DNA of 64,000 bases, from NCBI GenBank assembly GCA_902706235.1, contig CACSJR010000012.1, positions 1 to 64,000 of the forward strand, read 5' to 3'. Positions within the stretch are counted from its first letter, which is position 1. Every line of letters starts with the position of its first letter. Origin of the DNA: Citrobacter sp. 18056. Lineage in GTDB: Bacteria; Pseudomonadota; Gammaproteobacteria; Enterobacterales; Enterobacteriaceae. The position numbers were made by a program, and so were the translations under genes. Positions 7,972 to 15,889 of this stretch are shown here, one piece after another. The notes under the pieces are model-generated. The model was not told the origin of the DNA. It worked only from the letters and a program-made list of their open reading frames with translations, and made no database searches.

Positions 7972-8950
7972 GCGCGTTCTCCTGTTGTGGATACCAGCAG
8001 GCGATGGCCCGACTGCCGTCATCCAGCGGACGTAAAGGGGGCACGTTGCCACAGGCTTCACCCGCGGCGAAACAGCGCTCGCGGAAGACACAGCCTGTCG
8101 GTAAATTTGCCAGGTTGGGCACCGTTCCAGGAATAGAAGGCAGCGTTGAACGAGGCTCGCGGAATTCTGGCGCGCTGTTCAGCAAACCGAGGGTGTAAGG
8201 ATGTTGTGGATGGTTCAACAGGCTGTGCGTATCCCCGCTTTCGATTACCGATCCGGCGTACATCACATACAAACGGTCACAAAGCTGGGCGATGATCGCC
8301 ATATCATGGCTAATAAACAGGACGGCGGTACCCGTGGCTTTTGCTTTTTGTTTCAGCAGCCGCAGCACCTGGCGCTGGACTGTCACATCCAGTGCGGTAG
8401 TCGGTTCATCGGCAATCAGCAGGTCCGGATCGCACGAGAAGGCGAGGGCAATCATCACCCGCTGACGCATCCCGCCGGAAAGTTCAAAAGGGTAGCGGTC
8501 CATCACCTGTAACGGATCGGCTATTTGCATATCGGTTAACAGCGAGGCGGCATGCGCGCGGGCATCGCGGACTGATAACCTGCGGTGCTGCCGAATCACA
8601 TCGACCATCTGTTTGCCAATGCGGCGTGTAGGATTGAGGGCGGTCATCGGCTCCTGGAAGATCATCGCCACCCGACGGCCACGTAGCGTTCGTAAGGTTT
8701 TCTCCGGCGCTGTCAGCATATCAGTACCGAGCAGGTTCACGCTGCCGCTATTGATATGGTAGCTATCGGACGGGATCAGGCGCATCGCGACCATTGCCGT
8801 CACTGATTTACCGGATCCTGACTCACCCACCACACCGACGATTTCCCCACGGTTAACGTGCAGGGAAACCGCGTTCAGTACATGCGCCTCGCTTTGATAG
8901 AGCGGGAAGCTTAAACGCAGGTCCTGAATGCTTAATACCTGTTCGCTCAT
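7964..8950 (-). CDS. ddpD: D-Ala-D-Ala ABC transporter ATPase DdpD
   Basis: 328 aa from the ATG at 8950 (MSEQVLSIQDLRLSFP), placed at a TGATG junction with ddpC; a GTG one codon upstream is less likely. Walker A GESGSGKS, signature LSGGMRQRV and Walker B LLIADEPTTALDV are intact. The C-terminal CVFRERCFAAGEAC cluster is usual for this subfamily. It pairs with DdpF at the cytoplasmic face of DdpB/DdpC. Confidence 0.9.
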   Translation of the reverse strand: MSEQVLSIQDLRLSFPLYQSEAHVLNAVSLHVNRGEIVGVVGESGSGKSVTAMVAMRLIPSDSYHINSGSVNLLGTDMLTAPEKTLRTLRGRRVAMIFQEPMTALNPTRRIGKQMVDVIRQHRRLSVRDARAHAASLLTDMQIADPLQVMDRYPFELSGGMRQRVMIALAFSCDPDLLIADEPTTALDVTVQRQVLRLLKQKAKATGTAVLFISHDMAIIAQLCDRLYVMYAGSVIESGDTHSLLNHPQHPYTLGLLNSAPEFREPRSTLPSIPGTVPNLANLPTGCVFRERCFAAGEACGNVPPLRPLDDGSRAIACWYPQQENAHV

Positions 8951-9843
8951 CACTGACGCCCTCCCGATTTCGGATCCAGCAGGTCCTGAATTCCGTCGCC
9001 AAACAGATTAAACCCCACTGCGGTAATCAGTATGGCAGCCCCAGGAAAGGCGCAATACCACCACTGATCAAGCACGTAATTGCGCCCATTAGCGACCATC
9101 GCTCCCCATTCTGCCGTCGGTTGTTGCGCTCCCAGGCCGATAAACCCCAGTGTTGCGGCCATCAGAATGGCGCTGCCGATATCCAGCGATGCCTGAACGA
9201 CCAGCGGCGGCAGGGCATTACGCAAAATATGCCAACTGATCAAATGCCAACGGGAGGCGCCAAAGGTGACGGATGCCTCAACAAAGGTGTGCTGACGCAC
9301 CACCAGCGTCTGGCCGCGCGCCAGGCGTACATAAAACGGAATGCGCACAATGGCGATGGCCAGCATAGCGTTGAACAGGCTGGGGCCGAGTGCCGCCGCC
9401 AGCGCCATGGTCAGCACCAGTGAGGGAATCGACAACATGATGTCCATCAGCCGCATAATAAGGGCGTCGCTGCGCCCGCCGAGCACACCGGAAAGGCAGC
9501 CCAGCAGCGAACCACTGATCCCGGCGATAAGCACCACCGCCAGCCCGGCGGCCACCGACTGCTGGCTGCCGATCAACACCCGGCTAAAGAGATCCCGTCC
9601 GACTTCATCGGTCCCGAACCAGTGGGCAAGAGACGGCGCCTGCAAACGGGCGGAGAGATCGATAGCATTCGGATCGTGTGGCACCAGCCACGGGGAGAAG
9701 ACCATTAGCAGTAGCACCAGCACCATGATCCCACCGCCGATAAGGGTTAACGGGCTTTTACGTAACAGCCACAGTCGGCGTTTCCAGATTAGTGCGGGGT
9801 TCCTTTTCACCACCGCCAGCGGTTGTTGCTGGGTCATTATCAT
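8950..9843 (-). CDS. ddpC: D-Ala-D-Ala ABC transporter permease DdpC
   Basis: 297-aa DppC-type permease: cytoplasmic N-terminus, a first membrane helix around residues 35-56, the GTDEVGRDLFSRVL loop and an EAA-type coupling loop (VEASVTFGASRWHLISWHIL). The start at 9843 overlaps the ddpB stop. An ATG two codons further in (MTQQQP) is also possible. It forms the translocation channel with DdpB. Confidence 0.9.
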   Translation of the reverse strand: MIMTQQQPLAVVKRNPALIWKRRLWLLRKSPLTLIGGGIMVLVLLLMVFSPWLVPHDPNAIDLSARLQAPSLAHWFGTDEVGRDLFSRVLIGSQQSVAAGLAVVLIAGISGSLLGCLSGVLGGRSDALIMRLMDIMLSIPSLVLTMALAAALGPSLFNAMLAIAIVRIPFYVRLARGQTLVVRQHTFVEASVTFGASRWHLISWHILRNALPPLVVQASLDIGSAILMAATLGFIGLGAQQPTAEWGAMVANGRNYVLDQWWYCAFPGAAILITAVGFNLFGDGIQDLLDPKSGGRQ

Positions 9844-10862
9844 TGTTTTTCTCCCCTTCCAACGCGCGGATCAATCCACAAATACAATAAATCAACGGCC
9901 AGATTCACCAGCACGTAAGCAAACGACACCACGATGGCGAAGCCCATCACCGCCGGGAAATCGAGGGACTGAATAGAGGTCACAACGTAAGCCCCCATCC
10001 CGGGCCAGGAGAACACCGTTTCGGTGAGTACCGCGCCGTACAACAGGTCTCCGAGTGCCAGCCCCAGTACCGTGACGGAAGGGATCAGCGCATTCGGCAG
10101 GGCGTAGCGCACCACGATGGTGAACTTGCTCAGACCGCTTGCCAGCGCGGTGCGGACATAATCTTCGCTCAGTTGTTCCAGCATCGCGGAGCGGATCTGG
10201 CGGGCGACAATCCCGACGTGCACAAACGCCAGCGTTAAAGCAGGCAATATCAGGTGCTGTAGCGCGTTGAAGAACACCTCCATATCTCCGGCCAGCAGCG
10301 AATCAATGAGATAGAAACCGGTGATACGGGCCGGCGGGTCAAGCCAGTCATCAAGCCGTCCGCTACCCGGTAGCAGATTGAGCTTGCCGTAAAACAGCAC
10401 GATAACCCCGAGTCCCAACCAGAATGCTGGAGTGGAGATTCCGGTCAGCGCCATCAGTCGCACCAGATGATCGGTCCAGCGATTGCGGTAAACCGCCGAC
10501 AGCACCCCCAGGGGGACACCGACAATCAGCGCAATAAATAAGGCACAGATTGCCAGCTCAAGGGTCGCAGGGAAAAAGGCCCGCAAATCTTCCAGCACCG
10601 GGCGGCCGGTACGGATGGAGGTGCCCAAATCGCCGTGGGCCAGGGCGTTGACATAATGGGCGAATTGCTGCCACAGCGGCAGATCCAGCCCCAGTTGATG
10701 ACGAATGTGCTGCACAATTTCATCGCTGGCTCGCTCACCAGCCAACAGCCGCGCCGGGTCGCCGGGGATCAGGTGTGAAATAATAAAGGTGATCACACAA
10801 ACCCCGATGACGACCAGAACCAGTCCCCAGCAGCGCTGGCGTAGTAAACTCCAGAAACTCAT
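9840..10862 (-). CDS. ddpB: D-Ala-D-Ala ABC transporter permease DdpB
   Basis: 340-aa DppB-type permease beginning MSFWSLLRQRCWG. It shows the first helix followed by HLIPGDPARLLAG, the GDLGTSIRTG motif, an EAA-type loop (RTALASGLSKFTIVVRYALPN) and the C-terminal LYLWIDPRV signature. It follows ddpA after 57 bases that fold into a hairpin, so it is probably expressed at a lower level than the binding protein. Confidence 0.9.
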   Translation of the reverse strand: MSFWSLLRQRCWGLVLVVIGVCVITFIISHLIPGDPARLLAGERASDEIVQHIRHQLGLDLPLWQQFAHYVNALAHGDLGTSIRTGRPVLEDLRAFFPATLELAICALFIALIVGVPLGVLSAVYRNRWTDHLVRLMALTGISTPAFWLGLGVIVLFYGKLNLLPGSGRLDDWLDPPARITGFYLIDSLLAGDMEVFFNALQHLILPALTLAFVHVGIVARQIRSAMLEQLSEDYVRTALASGLSKFTIVVRYALPNALIPSVTVLGLALGDLLYGAVLTETVFSWPGMGAYVVTSIQSLDFPAVMGFAIVVSFAYVLVNLAVDLLYLWIDPRVGRGEKQ

Positions 10863-10874
10863 ATTGACGCCCTC

Positions 10875-10896
10875 TGCCAGGCCCGAAGGCCTGGCA
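10875..10896 (-). promoter_or_regulatory. Intercistronic hairpin between ddpA and ddpB
   Basis: Perfect 8-bp inverted repeat TGCCAGGC / GCCTGGCA with a 6-base loop, in the 57-base gap after ddpA. There is no T-tract, so it is not a normal terminator. Hairpins after binding-protein genes often protect the upstream mRNA from 3' decay and give more binding protein than permease. That role is inferred here. Confidence 0.5.
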
Positions 10897-10919
10897 TCGT
10901 GTGGTAATGATGCTGAGGG

Positions 10920-12482
10920 TTATTTGTGCATCTCCGCGATGTTGAAGATCTGCTCCAGCATGGGGTTAAACACATAGCCTTTGACCTCTTTATTGACGGC
11001 GACCTGATAGTTTTTCTGGAACAGATAGACATAAGCCGCCTCATCGATGACCCTTTTTTGCGCCGCCTGGTAATCCTGGGTACGCGCGGTCTGGTCGGTG
11101 GTTGAGACGGCTTTTTTCAGCAGCGCATCCACCTGCGGATTGCTATAGAACGAGCGGTTCCCCGGCAGCCCTTTTTTGTCGGATTCGAACCAGTAGTTCA
11201 TGAACATATACGGATCGGCAAAATCGGGGCTCCAGTTACCGATGGCGATGTCGTAATCCCCTTTACCAATGCGCTCGCGCATGGTGGCGTTCGCCAGTTT
11301 CTCCAGCTTGACGCCTATCCCCAGTTTTTGCAGGTTTGCCTGCGTCGAGAGGGCAATAGGTTCCCAGTTAGGGTCGCTATCGGAATAGAGGAAGGTCAGC
11401 GATGACGGCTTGCTGGCAACTTTCTCTAATGCCGATTTGGCTTTGTCGAGGTCGAAACTGTACTGCATGGCGTTGGCGTCGTAACCCCACATCCCTTCCG
11501 GAATAGGCCCGCGCATCTGCTTGCCATTACCGCCGAGGATCCCTTTCACCATCCCCTGATAATCGGTCGCCCAGGAGACCGCACGCCGCAGGTCAACCTG
11601 GTTCATCGGCGGTTTGCTGTTGTTCAGATACAGATAAGTAACCCGTAGCGCAGGGTAGTCATTGACCGCCACTTTGCCTTCTTTTTTCAGTGCTGCGAAC
11701 TGATCCACCGGCAGGGCGTCGGCAATGTCCACATCACCTTTTGTGACCTGCAGGCGACGGGCTGCGCTTTCACCGATAATTTTTACGCTGACGCGTTTAA
11801 AGGCCGGGGCCGGGCCGCTGAAATGGGGGTTAGGGACGAGGATTAACTGCTGGCCTTTTTGCCAGCGTTGCAGTTTAAAAGCACCTGATCCGGCGGTATG
11901 CTCCGCCAGGTAACCCCTGGCGTCATCGGCCGCGTGTGCTTTCAATACCGTTGGGTTAATGATGGAAGCCCCGTCATTGGCGAGGGTGTGCAGGAACGGA
12001 GCGAACGGTTCACTGAGGGTAAAGCGCACCGTTGTCGGGTCGACCGCATCAATTTTCAGGCTCGCAGGAAAGGCTTCCGACGGGCCTTGCTTGATGCGTA
12101 ACAGGCGTTCGAAGGAGAGTTTCACGGCTTCAGCGGTAACCGGTGTGCCGTCGTCAAATTGTGCGTTGTTGTGCAGGGTAAAGGTCCAGGTTTTACCGTC
12201 GTCAGAGGCCTGCCATTTTTCCGCCAGATCACCTTCGACATCGGTTGACCCTTTGCCGTCTTCGGTTTTGTATTTCACCAGACGCTGATAAGCCGGGTAA
12301 GTGACGGTCCAGTCGTTGTTATCAATGGTCACTGCCGGATCCAGGGTTTGCGGATCGGCGGCTTTGCCAATCACCAGCATATCTTTTGGAACGGCCGCTA
12401 AAGCCGGATGAGCAAAGGCTGCCAGGGCCGCAGCAAGCAGCAGAGGGTGAAAACGTAAAGAGGCTGTGTGGGTCTTGTTCAT
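10920..12482 (-). CDS. ddpA: Periplasmic D-Ala-D-Ala-binding protein DdpA
   Basis: 520-aa family 5 binding protein with a clear signal peptide (MNKTHTASLRFHPLLL... to PALAA). After it comes VPKDMLVIGKAADPQTLDPA, which I recognise as the start of mature E. coli DdpA. Further stretches such as RGPIPEGMWGYDA, GNWSPDFADPYMFMNYWF and FNPMLEQ also match that protein closely. It captures D-Ala-D-Ala in the periplasm for DdpBCDF. It starts 2 bases after the ddpX stop. Confidence 0.93.
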   Translation of the reverse strand: MNKTHTASLRFHPLLLAAALAAFAHPALAAVPKDMLVIGKAADPQTLDPAVTIDNNDWTVTYPAYQRLVKYKTEDGKGSTDVEGDLAEKWQASDDGKTWTFTLHNNAQFDDGTPVTAEAVKLSFERLLRIKQGPSEAFPASLKIDAVDPTTVRFTLSEPFAPFLHTLANDGASIINPTVLKAHAADDARGYLAEHTAGSGAFKLQRWQKGQQLILVPNPHFSGPAPAFKRVSVKIIGESAARRLQVTKGDVDIADALPVDQFAALKKEGKVAVNDYPALRVTYLYLNNSKPPMNQVDLRRAVSWATDYQGMVKGILGGNGKQMRGPIPEGMWGYDANAMQYSFDLDKAKSALEKVASKPSSLTFLYSDSDPNWEPIALSTQANLQKLGIGVKLEKLANATMRERIGKGDYDIAIGNWSPDFADPYMFMNYWFESDKKGLPGNRSFYSNPQVDALLKKAVSTTDQTARTQDYQAAQKRVIDEAAYVYLFQKNYQVAVNKEVKGYVFNPMLEQIFNIAEMHK

Positions 12483-12484
12483 GG

Positions 12485-13063
12485 CTAAACTCCGTCGCGT
12501 TGGTCTGGAGAAATACAGGTGAATACATCATCAAGCAGCGGATAACCGGCCGCACCCGGCACTTCAAAATGCCACCATTCGCTGGTGATCCCGACAAAGC
12601 CGCCACCGAACATAATGGCGTTGAGCAACAGACGATTGCGCTGGGCAGTCAGGGGAACGTCCGGATGGTAAGGATGTGAAAGGACATCCATCTCATCAAA
12701 ATCGGTGCCCATATCCAGCGGTTCACCTTGACCGTCCAGCAATGTGACGTCGATGGCGGTGCCACGACTGTGGTTCGAGCCGCGTGACAGCGGGACGACA
12801 TATTCCTGATTAGGACAGGCCTCCCACAGATACGCCTGCGCCTGTTGCGGGCGATAGGCGTCCAGCACCAGTAGCGTCAATCCGGCTGCATCGGCAATCG
12901 CCAGACTTTTCTCCAGTGCCCTTGCGGCCTCTGGATGCAGCAGACAACGTGCTTCACTGTAAATCGCCCGACCGGTGATGTTATCGGTGGTGGCGTATTT
13001 CAGGTCTATCTTCAACCCGGGAAAGCGGGCGGCGATATCGACCAGTTGTTGTTCCTCACTCAT
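12485..13063 (-). CDS. ddpX: D-alanyl-D-alanine dipeptidase DdpX (VanX family)
   Basis: 192-aa zinc dipeptidase that splits D-Ala-D-Ala to free D-alanine in the cytoplasm. The VanX motifs are intact: R71 in DAYRPQ, zinc ligands H98 and D105 in SNHSRGTAIDV, and the EWWHFE motif with catalytic E162 and ligand H165. There is no signal peptide, as expected for the E. coli DdpX type. It lies 18 bases after the RpiR regulator, with a good Shine-Dalgarno (ACAGGAAAG), and immediately before ddpA. Import by DdpABCDF and cleavage by DdpX allow use of peptidoglycan-derived dipeptide. Confidence 0.94.
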   Translation of the reverse strand: MSEEQQLVDIAARFPGLKIDLKYATTDNITGRAIYSEARCLLHPEAARALEKSLAIADAAGLTLLVLDAYRPQQAQAYLWEACPNQEYVVPLSRGSNHSRGTAIDVTLLDGQGEPLDMGTDFDEMDVLSHPYHPDVPLTAQRNRLLLNAIMFGGGFVGITSEWWHFEVPGAAGYPLLDDVFTCISPDQRDGV

Positions 13064-13081
13064 CTCAACTTTCCTGTCTGA

Positions 13082-13948
13082 TTAACGTTCAAACTGCCCA
13101 AATTCCTGCTGGAGCTGGCGATTGTGCGCAAGCCGTTCCGGGAGTGCCGGACCCAACTGTTCTACTACCGCCGACAGCAACAGATTGAAAAGACAACTCA
13201 CCGGTGCGAGGGAATCCCAGAAATGACCGGTATCGGTTTTGACCTGTAATAAATCCAGTGGGTAATCGCGCGCCCACGGACACCAGATATCGGTGACCAG
13301 CGCCATTGGGATGTTGCGGGCCGCCGCCGCCTGACAAAACTGGCGTGCGGTGATGGAGTAGGCGCGCGTATCCGTCAGCACAATATAGGGATCGCGATAC
13401 TCAGAATTCAGCGCTTCCAGCCAGCTGCCGGAACTGCCGTCGGCGTAGATAACCCGCGGGCGCAGATATTCGAGATGGCTGAAGAAGGTATTGGCGATTC
13501 CGCGGGTCGACTGGATGCCGACCACGATAATGGCGTCAGCATGCGCAATTCGCTGGCTGATGCGAGTGAAGGTTTCCTGTGAAGCGAGATGGTAAACGTA
13601 GCGTATGGCATCCAGCTCCATCTGCAGCGAGAGACTTTCCCGGTCAGGCTGGTGTTGCTGCTGCGCCCAGCTATCCAGCCTGTCGGTCACGCCCCAGTGG
13701 CGATACGGCGAGCTTGAATGCACTTTCAGGCTGTTTTTAACATCCTCGAGATTGCGGTAACCAAGCTTGCGTAAATAGCGCCCCACGGTGATGCCGCTGG
13801 TGCCGGTCGCCAGCGCAATGCTGTCGGCAGTCTCAAAGGGAATATGTTCCCGATGGCTCAGCAGCCAGGCGCCAATTCGTTTTTCACTTGGCGTAAGAAG
13901 GCTGAAAGCGGATTCAATTTTTCTGAACAGGTCTGCGTTATCGCTCAT
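13082..13948 (-). CDS. RpiR-family transcriptional regulator of the ddp operon
   Basis: 288 aa. An N-terminal RpiR helix-turn-helix spans about residues 1-80 (ETADSIALATGTSGITVGRYL), and a SIS sugar-phosphate-type sensor domain spans about 120-260 (DAIIVVGIQSTRGIANTFFSHLEY). SIS domains usually bind phosphorylated sugars, often amino sugars, so a muramyl or other wall-derived ligand would fit the neighbouring D-Ala-D-Ala genes, but this is inference. It is the first gene of the operon, 18 bases before ddpX, behind a sigma-54-like promoter. The E. coli ddp operon as I know it has no such linked regulator. Confidence 0.88.
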   Translation of the reverse strand: MSDNADLFRKIESAFSLLTPSEKRIGAWLLSHREHIPFETADSIALATGTSGITVGRYLRKLGYRNLEDVKNSLKVHSSSPYRHWGVTDRLDSWAQQQHQPDRESLSLQMELDAIRYVYHLASQETFTRISQRIAHADAIIVVGIQSTRGIANTFFSHLEYLRPRVIYADGSSGSWLEALNSEYRDPYIVLTDTRAYSITARQFCQAAAARNIPMALVTDIWCPWARDYPLDLLQVKTDTGHFWDSLAPVSCLFNLLLSAVVEQLGPALPERLAHNRQLQQEFGQFER

Positions 13949-14005
13949 GGTCGCCTCGATGACAGCGTGCTCTCATACTTTCATTGCGTGTTACCTGAAT
14001 AACAA

Positions 14006-14021
14006 AGCACGATGTATGCCA
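14006..14021 (-). promoter_or_regulatory. Sigma-54-type promoter ahead of rpiR-ddpXABCDF
   Basis: On the minus strand the sequence reads TGGCATACATCGTGCT. The GG and GC doublets have the exact 12-base spacing needed for -24/-12 elements (consensus TGGCAC-N5-TTGC). The predicted start near 13994 leaves a leader of about 47 bases before the RpiR start codon. NtrC-like sites lie 110-140 bases upstream. I saw this by eye and made no score. Confidence 0.6.
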
Positions 14022-14105
14022 TGTTGCCGGGGGCGCAGGAAAACGCGGTCTACAGCGAATGCGGTGTACTCAGGTGAAAGATAATCGTAGGCGGGGGTAA
14101 AAAAA

Positions 14106-14140
14106 TGCACAAAAGCAGTGCAATGAAAGCGGATGGTGCA
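14106..14140. promoter_or_regulatory. Tandem NtrC-like binding sites
   Basis: TGCACAAAAGCAGTGCA (14106-14122) is a 17-base palindrome with both TGCAC/GTGCA half sites of the NtrC consensus. It is followed by TGAAAGCGGATGGTGCA (14124-14140), which keeps the GGTGCA half. Their centres fall about 120 and 138 bases upstream of the predicted sigma-54 start, the usual enhancer distance. E. coli ddp genes belong to the nitrogen-starvation response, which agrees. Confidence 0.6.
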
Positions 14141-14294
14141 TCACAAAAATAAAACATTAAATTAACATTTATGACACTCGCATCTGATTATTGACCCTTA
14201 ACACAGGACCAAAATATTCCGGCTCAGCACCCCGACAGCCGTCATCGGGGGCAGAGACGTTGTGGTCCTTCGCAAGAAGCGCGACTGCCGTGAT
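14141..14294. other. Gap between the ddp control region and the MFS gene
   Basis: No gene seen. With the control region it makes a 346-base gene-free stretch (13949-14294). It includes a short palindrome (CCCCGA/TCGGGG, 14230-14250) and an AGGACCA/TGGTCCT pair (14206-14212 and 14262-14268) that could fold. No T-tract marks a terminator for the MFS gene. Confidence 0.4.
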
Positions 14295-15524
14295 TTACTC
14301 TCTGGCGGCGCTCAGTGCGGCAGTACCGGCGCTGGTTTTAGGCAGTTGTCTGTGTTGCACACTGCGTGCGGCAAGCGGGGTGATGATCAGCGACAGTATC
14401 GACAGCGCGCCAATCACTAAATATCCAGAGGTCAGGTTCACGTGTTGCAACATGATGCCCATTAACACCGGACCGACAAACATGCCGCAGGAATAGATAG
14501 TCTGAAACAGCCCCATTCGTGTCGACTGTTCATCTTCGGCGGTGTTCACCACACTCAATGACATGGTGACGGCAAAGGCGGCCCCAAAAGAAAAGCCAGC
14601 CATCGCCTGCCAGAGATAAATGATATACAGATTACTGGTATAGGGAATGGCGACGCTGGAGACTATCTGCATCACGACAGCAATCAGCGCGGTATTCAGC
14701 AGTCCGAGGCGGGAATAAAACACCGAACTACACAGCGCGATAGCCAGCGCATAAAACAGCAAATGAACATTGCTTAACAGGGTCAGGATGCCGGCTTTGC
14801 CGCCAAGCTGTTGAGCATAGATTGGCGTTAAGGTATCGCGGGTGGCATAGGGTACCAGTATTACGAGGGTCGCAAGTAAGCCAATCAACCAGACCGAGGG
14901 ATCGGCCAGTTGTCGACGTGCACTTAAGATACAGGCACTCAATGTCGGTGCCCGCGTTGCATCATGCACATCCTTGATACGTATCGTCAGGATCAGTGCC
15001 ATAAATGCGGAGATGCTTGAAACAAAATACCCTGCGCCATGGCCGAAAAAGTGGATCAGCGTGCCCCCGATACAGTTACCGAGAAAAACGCCCAGCGGCC
15101 CGGCAAGCGCCAGTAGCGCCACAGCCGCTGGCGCATCTTTGCGATCAAAGTAACGAATAAATAAGACGTTGTACAAAACCCATGTGGCCGCCGTCATCCC
15201 GTCAGCTGCTTTCGCGATATACAGGGTGACATAATTAGGTTCCAGCCACGCAATCGGCCAGGTGACCAGCGGTAACAGCAAGCTGAGCTGGATGAAAATC
15301 TTACGGCTCTTTACCACATCAGAGAGGATGCCGATCGGGAAGCGGACAAACAGCGTCGCCAGACCGCTGGCCCCCATAATTAATCCCACAACTTCGGGTT
15401 GCATACCGTCACTGATCAGCATCGGGGCCAGAAACGCATCAATGCTGTGAATACAGATGTAAAACAGAACGCTGATGCAGAAAAAAAGTCTGACGTCTGA
15501 ACGACGAAGGAGTGCACGAAACAT
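14295..15524 (-). CDS. MFS transporter linked to the SnoaL/HisD cluster
   Basis: 409-aa integral membrane protein of the major facilitator superfamily, with about 12 hydrophobic segments. The short loop between helices 2 and 3 carries the family motif (RFPIGILSDVVKSRK). It is divergent from the LacI-type regulator, with two palindromic operators between them, one of them at its predicted transcription start. It therefore probably imports, or exports, the compound handled by the downstream enzymes. I do not recognise a substrate-specific subfamily. The start (MFRALLRRSDVRLFF) is preceded by GAGGTT. Confidence 0.88.
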   Translation of the reverse strand: MFRALLRRSDVRLFFCISVLFYICIHSIDAFLAPMLISDGMQPEVVGLIMGASGLATLFVRFPIGILSDVVKSRKIFIQLSLLLPLVTWPIAWLEPNYVTLYIAKAADGMTAATWVLYNVLFIRYFDRKDAPAAVALLALAGPLGVFLGNCIGGTLIHFFGHGAGYFVSSISAFMALILTIRIKDVHDATRAPTLSACILSARRQLADPSVWLIGLLATLVILVPYATRDTLTPIYAQQLGGKAGILTLLSNVHLLFYALAIALCSSVFYSRLGLLNTALIAVVMQIVSSVAIPYTSNLYIIYLWQAMAGFSFGAAFAVTMSLSVVNTAEDEQSTRMGLFQTIYSCGMFVGPVLMGIMLQHVNLTSGYLVIGALSILSLIITPLAARSVQHRQLPKTSAGTAALSAARE

Positions 15525-15640
15525 GGTGGTGAACCTCTTTTAATGAAGGGGGGATTACCCATCAAGTACGGCATTAACCGGGACCATCCGCTGTCGCAGA
15601 CCGCATCTTACCGGTATCACTGACGGCATTTTTTAGTTCA

Positions 15641-15656
15641 TTGCATACGAATGCAA
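15641..15656. promoter_or_regulatory. LacI-family operator-like palindrome O1
   Basis: TTGCATACGAATGCAA has 6-base perfect arms (TTGCAT/ATGCAA) and a central CG, the general form of LacI/GalR operators. It differs by one base from the site at 15730. On the minus strand it lies at the start point predicted from TTTACA (15686-15691), 17 bases and TAACTT (15663-15668), so a bound repressor would block transcription of the MFS gene. Confidence 0.7.
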
Positions 15657-15729
15657 GCAATGAAGTTATGAAAAGGTTTCCAAGTTGTAAAGGTTAAGTT
15701 TGTAAATGTGAAAAAAATAATTTTGTTTG

Positions 15730-15745
15730 TTGCATACGCATGCAA
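15730..15745. promoter_or_regulatory. LacI-family operator-like palindrome O2
   Basis: TTGCATACGCATGCAA, the same palindrome as O1 apart from one central base. The centres are 89 bases apart, near 8.5 helical turns. Its first six bases could serve as a -35 element for rightward transcription of the regulator (TTGCAT, 18 bases, TAAGTA), so it may also mediate autoregulation. Confidence 0.7.
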
Positions 15746-15803
15746 AGATGGTGTAAGTATAAAAAAAGACATTCCGCTGAGGACCAAAGACGCCAGTCTG
15801 GCG

Positions 15804-15834
15804 TTGCCCGGTGAGTCCGTTACACTGATATAAC
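15804..15834 (+). promoter_or_regulatory. Possible promoter of the LacI-type regulator gene
   Basis: TTGCCC (15804-15809) followed after 17 bases by GATATA (15827-15832), about 57 bases before the start codon. The match is only fair. The alternative is a promoter overlapping operator O2. Confidence 0.3.
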
Positions 15835-15889
15835 AAGAGGTTAGGGGACTTAAGCGTGATGGCTGAAATGTTAAAAAGGAACCGCGGCA

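Noticed and set aside
14230-14250. CCCCGA/TCGGGG palindrome as terminator of the MFS gene
   Set aside because: No T-tract follows on the minus strand and the stem is only 6 bp.
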